From: WLMZ01 sp963732585
Lineage (GTDB): Bacteria > Actinomycetota > Acidimicrobiia > Acidimicrobiales > Ilumatobacteraceae
Direction of reading: 5' to 3'
DNA: 64,000 bases
NCBI GenBank assembly: GCA_963732585.1
Contig: CAVSZY010000005.1
Coordinates: 514,426 to 578,425 of the forward strand
The notes under the pieces were generated by a model. The model was not told the DNA's origin. It did no database searches and saw only the letters and a program-made list of their open reading frames with translations. Made by a program: the position numbers and the translations under genes. Positions 44,632 through 53,514 of this stretch are shown here, piece by piece (position 1 is the stretch's first letter; each line of letters starts with the position of its first letter).

Positions 44632-46059
44632 TCAATGATCACACTGTTCGAACAGGCGGATCTGCCCGATGACCTGCACCTGACAATAGCCATCAGCGAC
44701 GAATTCGGCGACGGGGCTGGAGGTCATTGGGTAGCGATCGCCACCGCGCACATCGTCGAACGCGGCGTCGATAATCACCGTCGGAGGATCGGCGCGCAGG
44801 TCGGCGAGCATCGTCTGGGCAGCGTCGGCGGTGGACAACACATAGGCAGGCACATCGGGTCGCTTCGGTGTGATTCCGGTGACGAAGCCGACATGGGGGT
44901 AACGCGTCGCCGGATCGCGCCCGCTGAGCCAATAGATCTCCGGTGCTTGGCCCCAAACGAAGACCTTGTCGCCGGCGACGGTGCGTTGCGCCACGGCGGC
45001 TGAGACCTCGTCGACCTCGGGCAAGGTATGGAAGGTGGCCGGGATGAGCGATGTCAGCAGCCCGTAGGCGATGGCTGCAGCCATGCAGCCCTGGGCGATG
45101 CGCAGCTTTCGTTGACGCCAGTCGAGTGTCGCGGCCAGCACCGGCGAGGCCAGCAGCACCAAGGCCGGAAGGGCTTGGATGAAGTAGTGCAGCACGAAGC
45201 GGAATCCGATCGCCGAGGCAATCAGCGCCGATGCCAGCCACACCACGACGTCGATCGGCGGTCGTTGACGGCGCCAGGCGATGGCTACCAAGACCACCAC
45301 TCCCGAGCAGAGCAACAGCGCCGATCCGATCTGCACGGCGCTGACCTTGAGCACTGCGGCGATCGTCGTGCCTCCGAGGTAGTTGTCGCCGACTCCGGCA
45401 AACCAGGTCCAGGCCTCTGGCAAACCAAACGGTGCCAGCCCGGCTGCAAGGGTCAGCGCGCTGGCGGTGCCGGCGACGGCCAGACGACGCAGGCGTTGCG
45501 GCCAACTGTCGCCAGCAGCGCGAAGGCAGTGGTAGGTCAACGGCAGGCAGCCGAGCAGCATCGGTTGTTTGAACAGCGCGGCGAGCCCCAGGCAGATCCC
45601 TGCCGCCAGCGTTCGACCGCGGGCGGCGAGTACGAAGGCGCCGACTGCCGGCAAGGTGGCCAACAGCTCAAAGCCAACCGCCCGCGAGTCCTCGGCGGGG
45701 AGCACGGCAAAGGTCAGGATGAACAGCACGGCCACGGCGAGACGCGAGACCTCGGCGCGGCGACGAACCGCCTCGTCGGCAAGGATCCATGCTGCTGCCA
45801 CGATCATCCCCATCGCCACCCAGCGCGCTGCGGCCAGCGTCCAGGTTCCGAAGACGGGTTCCAGCAGGCGGTAGAGCACGAAGGCCCCGGGCGGTTTGCG
45901 ATCGACGGTGTCGCGGTACAACGAACCGCCGTGGCGCATCACTCGGGCAACGACGGCGATCGTTGCTTCATCGCCGTTGAGCGCATGCGAGCGAACCAAG
46001 GCGGGGGCATTGAGGACGATGGCCAGTCCGCCGACGACGCCGAACTCACGCCGGGTCAT
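44632..46059 (-). CDS. GT-C glycosyltransferase-like membrane protein (GT39/ArnT type)
   Basis: 475 residues from the ATG at 46059 (ATGA overlap with the PAP2 gene). N-terminal RSHALNGDEATIAVVARVMR has the Asp-Glu pair typical of the first extracytoplasmic loop of GT-C enzymes. YRDTVDRKPPGAFVLYRLLE has the D-x-KPP motif of GT39. About ten membrane helices follow and a C-terminal soluble domain. Likely transfers a sugar from a polyprenyl carrier; acceptor unknown. Confidence 0.75.
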   Translation of the reverse strand: MTRREFGVVGGLAIVLNAPALVRSHALNGDEATIAVVARVMRHGGSLYRDTVDRKPPGAFVLYRLLEPVFGTWTLAAARWVAMGMIVAAAWILADEAVRRRAEVSRLAVAVLFILTFAVLPAEDSRAVGFELLATLPAVGAFVLAARGRTLAAGICLGLAALFKQPMLLGCLPLTYHCLRAAGDSWPQRLRRLAVAGTASALTLAAGLAPFGLPEAWTWFAGVGDNYLGGTTIAAVLKVSAVQIGSALLLCSGVVVLVAIAWRRQRPPIDVVVWLASALIASAIGFRFVLHYFIQALPALVLLASPVLAATLDWRQRKLRIAQGCMAAAIAYGLLTSLIPATFHTLPEVDEVSAAVAQRTVAGDKVFVWGQAPEIYWLSGRDPATRYPHVGFVTGITPKRPDVPAYVLSTADAAQTMLADLRADPPTVIIDAAFDDVRGGDRYPMTSSPVAEFVADGYCQVQVIGQIRLFEQCDH

Positions 46060-46889
46060 GTGGGAGTGTGCGCCTGCTGGCGTCGACGTTGCTGGAACGC
46101 TTCGACTCCTCGTGCGGCGAGGTAGCCGAGCGCGACGATGATGATGCCACCGGCGGCGTCGATGATGAAGTGGTTGGCGGTGGCCACGATCGTCACCAAC
46201 GTGACCAGCGGGTAGAGCACGCCGGCGATCCGTGTGACCCAGCGTTTGGCGAAGTTCCAGGCGACGAGTGCGACCCACAGGCTGTAGCCGATGTGCAGGC
46301 TGGGCATCGCCGCGTACTGATTGGAGATCTCGTCCATGCCTTTGGAATCAAAGGTCCACAACCCCTTGCCGTCGCGCAGGGTGTCGACGAAACCGTAGTC
46401 CGGCAGGCCGGACTCGATGGCCAGTTCGCCACCGCCGAATCGATTCTCCTCGGCGCTGACATTGATCAAGCGCGGCGGCATCAGCGGGAACGTGGCAAAA
46501 CCGACGAGGGCGAGCACGGTGGCGACCATCAGCGTGGTGCGCCAGCGGCGGAAGTTGTGATGCCGACGAACGTAGAGCCAGATCAGCGCCCCGAAGGTGG
46601 CCACGAAATGCAGCGAGCCATAGAAGACATTGAAGAAGGTCACCCAACCCGTCCCCAGGAACCAGTCCTGGATCGTGGTCTCGTGATACATCCAGATGGC
46701 CTTCTCGATGTCGATGATCCGCACCGCGTTGTTGAAGGCCCGAATCGGTGCTTCGCCGACGGCGACCCGTGCGGAACCGAACTGGTTGCGCACGATCGAA
46801 TAGAGGCCATATATCGACCCGACGATGGCGACCTCGCGGAACCATCCGGGTATGGCGAGCCGAGTGCGCGCAGATTCGGCTGACGACAT
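46056..46889 (-). CDS. PAP2-family phosphatase-like membrane protein
   Basis: 277 residues from the ATG at 46889; the frame is open further up to 47150 (see next entry). The PAP2 signature is split as usual: motif 2 QYAAMPSLHIGYSLWV and motif 3 TIVATANHFIIDAAGG (His and Asp of the active site). Six hydrophobic helices. This branch resembles inositolphosphotransferase/Aur1-like PAP2 proteins. It overlaps the GT39-like gene, suggesting joint work on lipid-linked sugars. Confidence 0.78.
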   Translation of the reverse strand: MSSAESARTRLAIPGWFREVAIVGSIYGLYSIVRNQFGSARVAVGEAPIRAFNNAVRIIDIEKAIWMYHETTIQDWFLGTGWVTFFNVFYGSLHFVATFGALIWLYVRRHHNFRRWRTTLMVATVLALVGFATFPLMPPRLINVSAEENRFGGGELAIESGLPDYGFVDTLRDGKGLWTFDSKGMDEISNQYAAMPSLHIGYSLWVALVAWNFAKRWVTRIAGVLYPLVTLVTIVATANHFIIDAAGGIIIVALGYLAARGVEAFQQRRRQQAHTPT

Positions 46890-46939
46890 GACAGACGAGC
46901 CTAATTGGGATCGTTGACCTTGCTTGCGTTCTGGCGAAA

Positions 46940-47150
46940 CGAGCAGCGCTGTGCCGCTGCCGTTGGATCGGCCAGCTGTCGTCTGCAGACCGTCGTTGAC
47001 GATCCCTCCGCAGGTACTGGCGCTCTCGTTGCCAACGATCGCGCCACCCTCGCCGGTCTGCGCAGTGTTCGACTCGAGGATCGACGGGCCAGCCACGGTA
47101 ACCGGACCGTTGACGTTGTGGATAGCTCCGCCCGAGCCGAGCGAATAGTT
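46940..47150 (-). pseudogene. Beta-helix repeat protein fragment, in frame upstream of PAP2
   Basis: Reading upstream from the PAP2 start, the same frame spells SLGSGGAIHNVNGPVTVAGP, SILESNTAQTGEGGAIVGN and STCGGIVNDG. These are two or three rungs of a right-handed beta-helix repeat (GGAI / N-rich pattern) as in secreted surface proteins. An in-frame TGA precedes it at 47151-47153. There is no signal peptide and the rest of such a protein is absent, so this is a remnant. Confidence 0.5.
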
Positions 47151-47168
47151 TCATCTCAACCGAACGGC

Positions 47169-48872
47169 TCAGCCATGCCGAACGCGGAAGACGAACAGAC
47201 GTCGACCTTCGTCGTCGCCGTAGTGGAAACAGAGGAACCCGACGCAGCATGCGACGAACGCCGCGCCGAGTGCGGCCCCAATGAGCGGTTGACGAAGAAA
47301 GTGCACGCACCACCCGACCTGTAACGCGAGATAGGCGGCCTCGGCAACTACGTATGGACGATGCACCTTGACCTTGTCACGCCGTTGGGCTCGGCCATTC
47401 GAGGTCGAGGTCGAGGTCGAGGTCGCGCTCGGGCGCTCGCCGTTCGTGTCTGTAACGGATGCGGCCTTTGGTGTACGTTCGAACTCGCTGTTAAAAGCGC
47501 CGAACAGCCCCTCCGTGAACGCGCACAATTGATTCGGCAGCATTCCGGTGTTGAGCACCGCATATGGCACCATCCGCCTTAGCCGCGTGACGAGAACCCG
47601 CGCGGTGAGTCGACCTTGATACGTATGTTTGGTCTCGATCGAGGCGAGGACGGTCGAGGTCACCAACCAGATCGTGGTGGGTGCGAGGTAAACAGCCATA
47701 GCGACGGCGACGCCGCGCGATCCCATCCAATGGCCGGTATGAATGAGGAACGGTAGGACCATCAGCCACAGCGCCCAGAGCGGCCACAGCCAGGCCAGGC
47801 ACATGTGATAAAGCAAGTGCAGTCGGCGCGCCGGGCGAGTGTGGAACGAGAACAACAGCGTGCGTAGGTGGAGGCGTTGAAGCTGAACCCAACCCTGTGT
47901 CCAGCGTCTCTGCTGTGCTTTGTATGCGGTGTAGGTCGCAGGTAGCTCGGCCGGCGCAATGATGTCGTTGGCAAATTTCGTCCGGTAGCCGGCAAACAGA
48001 TGTCGGAAGCTGATTTCGCAGTCCTCAACCAGACTGGTTGCGCGCCACCCGCCGACGGACTCGATTGCCGAGGCGCGCCAGACGCCAGCAGTCCCTGTGA
48101 AGTTCACGAAGTCCCACTGCGCTGATCGCCATGACATCTGCAGCGTGTGATGATCGTCTACCCAGAGTGATTGGGCTCTCGTCAGTGATGACTCGCCCTG
48201 GTTGAGGTGCCCCCACTGGGCTTGAACGAGCGCAAGGTCGCTGGCGGGCCGACTATCGTCGTCGTAGAAGTGGGGCAATGCCCCAACCAGAAAGCCTGCC
48301 GCTGGCACAAAGTCAGCATCGAAGATGGCGAGGAACTCGGCGTCGGTGTGTCGTCTACCTGCTTCGAGCGCACCCGCCTTGTAACCGGACCGTTCGGCGC
48401 GGTGTAGCACCCGGCAGTCAATGCCGTGTCGGCGCATGTCCTGTGCCGTCTCCTCGACCAGGCGGAGCGTGTCGGCGTCGGTTGAATCGTCGAGAACCTG
48501 AACGCTGAACCGATCGCGGGGCCAGGACATGACGCACGCTGCACGGATCGCTCGCTCTGCGACTGCGTGTTCATTGAACATCGGCAGTTGCACACAGACT
48601 GTTGGGTAATCGAGCGGGAGCAGGCCAGCTATCGGCGGCAGGCGGCCCCGCCAGAAATAGCCGATGCGCTCCAGAAGACCGCCGAGAAGGAACAGTACGA
48701 TCAAAAAGAATGGCGCGTGGAGCGCCAAGGTCACGACCCACCAGATGGTCGTACCCGTCGGGACGAGACCATCGTGGATCGGTCGGCTGATGGCGAACAA
48801 CAGCAGCCCAACCGCCGCTGCGAGCACCACCAAGTCGGGAATCCACCACCGAAACCGCATTGGCTGCACCAC
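47169..48872 (-). CDS. Family 2 glycosyltransferase, cellulose synthase-like membrane protein
   Basis: 567 residues. Two N-terminal helices, then the GT-A domain: PTVCVQLPMFNEHAVAERAI, VQVLDDSTDADT (first Asp), AIFDADFVPAAGF (DxD), SLVEDCEISFRH (catalytic ED), QQRRWTQGWVQLQ (QxxRW). Four or more C-terminal helices. This D,D,D,QxxRW set marks processive beta-glycan synthases. No PilZ domain is visible. A Ser/Thr repeat (four GAGGTC units at 47401-47424) lies in a cytoplasmic loop. Confidence 0.85.
   Translation of the reverse strand: MVQPMRFRWWIPDLVVLAAAVGLLLFAISRPIHDGLVPTGTTIWWVVTLALHAPFFLIVLFLLGGLLERIGYFWRGRLPPIAGLLPLDYPTVCVQLPMFNEHAVAERAIRAACVMSWPRDRFSVQVLDDSTDADTLRLVEETAQDMRRHGIDCRVLHRAERSGYKAGALEAGRRHTDAEFLAIFDADFVPAAGFLVGALPHFYDDDSRPASDLALVQAQWGHLNQGESSLTRAQSLWVDDHHTLQMSWRSAQWDFVNFTGTAGVWRASAIESVGGWRATSLVEDCEISFRHLFAGYRTKFANDIIAPAELPATYTAYKAQQRRWTQGWVQLQRLHLRTLLFSFHTRPARRLHLLYHMCLAWLWPLWALWLMVLPFLIHTGHWMGSRGVAVAMAVYLAPTTIWLVTSTVLASIETKHTYQGRLTARVLVTRLRRMVPYAVLNTGMLPNQLCAFTEGLFGAFNSEFERTPKAASVTDTNGERPSATSTSTSTSNGRAQRRDKVKVHRPYVVAEAAYLALQVGWCVHFLRQPLIGAALGAAFVACCVGFLCFHYGDDEGRRLFVFRVRHG
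47401..47424. repeat. Hexanucleotide tandem repeat (GAGGTC x4)
   Basis: Four perfect copies of GAGGTC inside the GT2 gene. Copy-number change would keep the frame and only lengthen or shorten a Thr-Ser tract, so it is a length polymorphism candidate, not an on/off switch. Confidence 0.8.
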
Positions 48873-48926
48873 CTCCGTGCTTGCACGCCCGAGGTCGCCC
48901 TCCTCTAATCATGCCTGCTCGGTCCC

Positions 48927-48972
48927 GGCGAAATACATCCGCGCAGATGGTGGCGAAATACATGCGCGCAGA
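48927..48972. repeat. Pair of 21-bp direct repeats upstream of GT2 gene
   Basis: GGCGAAATACATCCGCGCAGA (48927-48947) and the same with one change (48952-48972); the period is 25 bases. They lie 55-100 bases upstream of the GT2 start and just past the stop of the next gene upstream on that strand. Twin operators for a regulator are one explanation. Confidence 0.6.
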
Positions 48973-48983
48973 GGCGACCAGCG

Positions 48984-49367
48984 TCAGGTTGCCCGATCGA
49001 GGAAGTGCTCGACGTCGACGACGACCCGCACCATCTTGCCGGCGGCGATCAAACCCCGGGGGTCGCTGACCGAAACATGAAAGGTCAGCCGTCGGCCTTC
49101 GACCTTGTCGAGCATCGCCTCGGCGACCACTTCGCAGCCGACGCGCACCGGTTGCAGGTGATCGATCTGGATACGCATGCCGACGGTGGTTCGTGAGGCG
49201 CTGACCGTGTCTTGGATCGCAGCAATTGCCGCCTGCTCGCAGAGCGCCGCCAAGCGCGACGTCGACAGCAGCGACACGGTGCCAGTGCGCATCGCTAGAC
49301 CGGTGTCGGCATCGGTGACGATCAGACGCGCTTCGCCTCGCACTCCTACGTCTATGACCATTGCCAT
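48984..49367 (-). CDS. Hotdog-fold thioesterase-like protein (FlK type)
   Basis: 127 residues. The pattern MRTGTVSLLSTSRLAALCEQAA, SRTTVGMRIQIDHLQPVRVG and GRRLTFHVSVSDPRGLIAAG, here given in parts, is that of small single-domain hotdog acyl-CoA thioesterases related to fluoroacetyl-CoA thioesterase. Substrate unknown. It is the last intact gene before the RHS array. Start could be at 49367 or 49361. Confidence 0.75.
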   Translation of the reverse strand: MAMVIDVGVRGEARLIVTDADTGLAMRTGTVSLLSTSRLAALCEQAAIAAIQDTVSASRTTVGMRIQIDHLQPVRVGCEVVAEAMLDKVEGRRLTFHVSVSDPRGLIAAGKMVRVVVDVEHFLDRAT

Positions 49368-49450
49368 CAGGCTAAAGGTAGCGCTCCACCGAACTGCAAT
49401 TTCTGACTCTCACCACCCGATCGGTCCGCGCTCTGGCGGGGGGCCGGATA

Positions 49451-49756
49451 TGTAGCTCGCAGACGGTGACGTGGTCGGGGTTTCAGGCATCAACGTCAAT
49501 AATCCGTCGTTCACTGCGACGGCTCTGCCAGTGTTGGATCCTGGCTCGACGAGAACTGTTACCTCGATGGTGGTGCAAACCTACGACGCGCAGTCGGCAG
49601 CGGGACTGCTCGCCCGATGGGCGATCGTTGAAATCACGCTTGAGTGGCGTTGAACAATGCGGTCCAACACACCTCGCGCATACGTCACCGACGTGTGCGG
49701 GGGTCAACCGCAACGGCACATACGTGCCCATATGCCCGGTTCGCCGCGTCACCTAG
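49451..49756. pseudogene. Mixed RHS-associated remnants in opposite orientations
   Basis: Bases 49451-49600 on the plus strand read GVSGINVNNPSFTATALPVL-like sequence (with an indel), a copy of the minus-strand fragment at 53865-54004. Bases 49601-49756 on the minus strand match, in degraded form, the YD-repeat remnant at 57320-57490 (HMGTYVPL versus HMATYAPT). Two rhs pieces have thus been joined head to head. No intact gene. Bases 49368-49450 and 49757-49818 show nothing else. Confidence 0.55.
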
Positions 49757-49818
49757 CGAACTCTCCACGGCTGGCCTAGCGTCGAGCCGCCGACCACAGC
49801 GATAGATCCGTTAAGCCA

Positions 49819-49840
49819 GCTGCCTAATTAATTAGGCAGC
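49819..49840. repeat. 22-bp perfect palindrome at the end of RHS tip A
   Basis: GCTGCCTAATTAATTAGGCA followed by GC is a perfect palindrome covering the stop codon of tip A. As RNA it folds into a 9-bp stem with a TTAA loop. No U run follows on the minus strand. It marks the downstream end of the RHS array. Confidence 0.55.
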
Positions 49841-50560
49841 ACCGCCAACATGCTGGCTGCGGTTGCGGGCGTCAAACCGGTACGGCACGCCGAGGCGACG
49901 GACATGAGCGCTGAGCGTAAGCCCGCCAGGCCAGGAATAGGGTCGTAGCCGCCTGCCGAGATCCTCCCGCAGCCGAACCGAGCAAAAACGATGGACCTTC
50001 GCGCCGTCACGCCATACCCATCGACGACGGTCCTATAAAAGGCACGGACCCCTTGACCAGCCTTGCATAATCCCAGCTTGTCGCATGGACCGGCATTTGC
50101 ATAGTTGCCGTGTTCGTAGGTAAATCGCCCGCCACCAGTGACGGTGCAATAGTTGCCGTTCAAGTCGAACATGTTGATCGGGTCGCCCGGATAGATGAAA
50201 TCGTTCGCGTTGCTGCCCTCGGCGGGGTCGATTTCCAGGAACCTGCCCAATGTCGGTTGTAGCCGCGGGCTCCCATCTCAATGAGGGGTTGCGTCCCCGT
50301 CTCGGCCTCCAACAGGCGCTGGTGTTGACCAACCCACCCGAAATCGAACGCACCAGCTGGTTATCGGCAACCACACCAGCCATCACCGTGCCAAACGGAT
50401 CGAACACCGCCGTCACACCCTGCCTCACATCAGCCGTATTCGCCGTCGCCATGACTTCACCGTGCACAATCGGATACGACGACACACGAACGGACGGGGG
50501 AGTGTCATTCCAGTGCTCAGCCCAGAGTTCCGTCGCCCCGCAGAGTTGATCGACGCTCCT
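49828..50560 (-). pseudogene. RHS core plus tip A (displaced 3' end, two frame breaks)
   Basis: Minus-strand RHS-core sequence without a start: YPIVHGEVMATANTADVRQG, GVTAVFDPFGTVMAG, then (after one missing base near 50360) FDFGWVGQHQRLLEAETGTQ, then (after one missing base near 50250) GRFLEIDPAEGSNANDFIYP and GDPINMFDLNG. The variable tip is ~95 residues: NYCTVTGGGRFTYEH to AASMLAVLPN, with SACRTGLTP near the end. The core is more diverged from the other three. No candidate immunity gene follows it. Confidence 0.7.
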
Positions 50561-50570
50561 GAGTTCATCC

Positions 50571-50867
50571 TCAGATAACAACGATCTCCCATCCGAGGCT
50601 TTGCATTGCGTTCAGCGTTTTCTCCGATCGACCGACCGCAAGCAGGTACTTTCCCCGCTTTCCGGTAGTAAGGATAAATTCCATTCTAGTTGTTAATCCA
50701 GAGCGCCGAACATTTACAGCCAAAACATCCGAACGCTGATAGGAGAAAGGACCAGCGACCGTTCGGAAACTGACCCTGTCCCGACTGACCACCACCTGGC
50801 GACGCCAAGCGCCCCGCTGTGCCCGGCAACGTAGCGGGCTCGCACCGAATGCGAAAGAAGCCTCCAT
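50571..50867 (-). CDS. Candidate immunity protein for RHS tip B (PH-like)
   Basis: 98 residues, ATG sharing bases with the stop of the tip B reading frame (TAATG). No membrane helix. The middle (VVSRDRVSFRTVAGPFSYQR, SDVLAVNVRRSG, EFILTTGKRGKYLL) alternates strands as in small bacterial PH-like domains and ends with a helix (SEKTLNAMQSLGWE). Position and coupling suggest an immunity role; sequence alone does not prove it. Confidence 0.5.
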   Translation of the reverse strand: MEASFAFGASPLRCRAQRGAWRRQVVVSRDRVSFRTVAGPFSYQRSDVLAVNVRRSGLTTRMEFILTTGKRGKYLLAVGRSEKTLNAMQSLGWEIVVI

Positions 50868-52091
50868 TAGCAGTACCTTGCGCCAAGAACATCTCTGTTT
50901 GTAAGGGCTGCGCTGCCGAACCCGAGCCCTGGTGAGTAGCCGATTTCAATGTCGGTAGTTGGCGACAACCCGCTCCTTCCAACCGCCGCCGCGGCTCCAA
51001 CTCCGCCAATCTCCATTGCCGCCGCATAGCTTTCGCACTTTCGATTCTTGTATTCCTTAACCGCGATCCCAATTGTCGGCCCAACGAAACAGCACCCCCA
51101 CCCGCGTTGCCGGTAAAGGGTTCCCCCCTGCGTCCCGAGGCCGAAACATTTGACTATGCATGCAGTGAAGCTGATGTCGACTCGTTTCAGGTATCCACCT
51201 ACGTACCGCTTGATGGCAGTCTTACCGGGGAAGCTCCATCCACTGCCAGCGTGGGTGTATTGATAGCAATCTGCCTTGTTCTTGTTTGCCTTCTTGGAGC
51301 AAAAGGCTTGGATCGCTCCTCCTGATCCGGCACCGCCACCACCCGACAGTCCGTCGAGGTCGAACATGTTGATTGGGTCGCCTGGGTAGATGTAGTCGTT
51401 GGCGTTGCCGCCCTCGACGGGATCGGTTTCGAGGAATCTGCCCAATGTCGGGTTGTAGCCGCGGGCTCCCATTTCGATCAACGGTTTCGTGCCAGTTTCG
51501 GTTTCCACCGGGCGTTGGTGTTGACCGACCCACCCGAAATCGAACGCACCAGCGGCGTTGTCGGCCACCACACCGGTGACCACCGTCCCGTACGGGTCGT
51601 ACACCGCCGTCACACCCTGCTTGACACCGGCCGCGTTGGTGGTCGCGACGATGTCGCCGTGAATGTTCGGATACGACCAGACATCACCACCAGCACGTTT
51701 CGTGACCAGCACCCCGCCCGGTAACGGGACGAACCGTTCCGTGACCACGTTTGATGTTGTCAACGTCACGTCACCAGTATCACCACTGGCCGAGTACGAC
51801 GTGCGATCCGCCCGCGACAACACTGCCGGACGTAAGGCGACGGTGACCTTCTGATAGACGCCACCCGTCAAACGGGCACCAATCAAACGGCCCGCCGTGT
51901 CATAACTGTAATTCGTGCCAGCCGTGTACGAGTCGACGCCATCAATGGTTTCATCCACAATCCGCCCAGTCTGGGTTCGAGTCACTGTATTGGCGGTGAT
52001 CGGCGTCGCCGCAGGCCCAGTCCACGCCAACCCGACCGTGGCCCCATTGCTGTTGCGCGTGAACGCCCCCGCACTCGAGGTTGTCCCGGGT
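50867..52091 (-). pseudogene. RHS YD repeat, core and tip B (displaced 3' end)
   Basis: The frame is open from the IS256 edge at 52091. It has one YD-type repeat (TNYSYDTAGRLIGARLTGG), then the RHS core: GVTAVYDPYGTVVTGVVADN, FDFGWVGQHQRPVETETGT, GARGYNPTLGRFLETDPVEG, and GDPINMFDLDG at ~51355. The tip (~160 residues) starts with a Gly-rich linker, then a Cys-rich segment (AFCSKKANKNKADCYQY; TACIVKCFGLG; GWGCCFVGPTIG) and ends LTNRDVLGARYC. There is no signal or start codon of its own, so it is a translationally displaced 3' end. Confidence 0.75.
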
Positions 52092-53514
52092 TCTGTTGAA
52101 GTGAGGTGGTGATCCCTCCCCGGGCTGTGCCGTTGCTGGCATTGTTCGAGGGTCCTCCAAGACACCCGACAAAAGGGAAGGGATCACCGATGAAGAAGGT
52201 ACCTGTCGTGAAGATCACGACACCGCAAGCTGCTAGCGAACTGGCCGGTTTGCCGTTCGAAGCGACCGTGATGATGAGCGATGTCGCTGGCGCGCTGCGC
52301 GAGGGGCTGTTGGCGTTCTCGACCGCCGCAGGGCTGGTGGTGATGCAGCAGATGTTGACCGCCGAGCTGACGGCGATCGTCGGTGCGAAACACGCCAAGC
52401 TCGGTGACGAGCGAATCGGGAACTGGCACGGAACAACGACTGGTCAGGTTGTGCTCGGTGGTCGCAAGCTCAGCGTTGAACGCCCTCGTGGCCGCACGTC
52501 GATGGTGACGAGGTCCACTTGGCGACGTGGGAAACGTTCGCTTCGGAGGACTTGTTGCGTCAGGTCGTTGTCGAGCGGATGCTCGCCGGGGTGGCGACGC
52601 GCCGCCACGAACAGGTCGCTGAACCAGTCGGGCAGGTCGCGGGGCGGGCGATGTCGAAATCCGCGGTGTCACGCCGCTTCGTCGCCGCCACCGAACAGGC
52701 GCTGACGGAGTTGTTGGCCCGTGATCTGTCCGAACTGCAAACGGCGGTGTTAATGATCGACGGACTCAACGTCGCTGATCAGATGATCATTGTCGCCCTG
52801 GTCATCACGGCTGATGGCACGAAAGTGCCGGTCGGGATGGTGCTCGGCGACACCGAGAACAGCGTCGTCGTCAAGGACCTGCTCGCCGATCTTGTCGCCC
52901 GTGGGCTGCGCTACGAGCACGGGATCATCGCTGTGCTGGACGGTGCCAAGGCGTTACGTTCCGCCGTTGCCAAGGTGTTCGGCGACCGGGCGCTCGTTCA
53001 GCGATGCACCATCCACAAACGCCGAAACGTCACCGGCTACCTCCCGGTCGATCAGCGTGACGCCGTCGACAAGCGGCTGGCGATCGCGTTCGCCCAACCC
53101 GACCCGGTCAAGGGCATCAAGGTCTGCCGGGATCTCGCCGCCCAACTCGACAAGGACCACCCCGACGCCGCCGGGTCGCTACGCGAAGGGCTCGAGGAGA
53201 TGTTCACCGTTGCCCGACTCGGCGCACCGAAACGGTTGCGGGTGTCGCTGACGAACACGAACTGCATCGAGTCGATGATCTCCATCGCCCGAACCACCAC
53301 CGGGCGAGTCAAGTACTGGCAGAACGGAACAATGAAGAAACGATGGATCGCAGCATCGATGCTCGAAGCCGAACGATCTTTCCGCCGAATCAAAGGCCAC
53401 GACGACCTACCCGTCTTCATGGCTGCAGTCCACAAGACGATCAACCCGACGGCACCAGCGGACTACGCTAACGTCAGCTGAACAAGACCAGGATCACCAC
53501 CGGACTTCAACAGA
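52092..53514 (+). mobile_element. IS256-family insertion sequence
   Basis: Terminal inverted repeats: TCTGTTGAAGTGAGGTGGTG at 52092 against the reverse complement of the right end (53491-53514), 22 of 24 bases matching. About 1.42 kb with one transposase. The flanking 8-9 bases do not match, so no target duplication is seen. Confidence 0.8.
52190..53481 (+). CDS. IS256-family (Mutator) transposase, one apparent frameshift
   Basis: About 430 residues. N-terminal MKKVPVVKITTPQAASELAG with the Mutator-type KLGDERIGNWHGTT segment. A missing base near 52499 breaks the frame between VERPRGRT and LATWETFASEDLLRQVVVER. The catalytic core follows: VLMIDGLNVADQ (first Asp), GIIAVLDGAKAL (second Asp region), QRCTIHKRRNVTGYLP, and NTNCIESMISIARTTTGRVK (Glu). 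Whether the break is real or a base-calling error decides if the element is active. Confidence 0.82.

Noticed and set aside
46056..47096. A longer PAP2 protein starting at a GTG at 47096
   Set aside because: The extra 69 residues look like a beta-helix remnant, not a signal or membrane segment; the family starts near the ATG at 46889.
47401..47424. Hexamer repeat as a phase-variation switch
   Set aside because: Unit length is a multiple of three, so slippage cannot turn the gene on or off.
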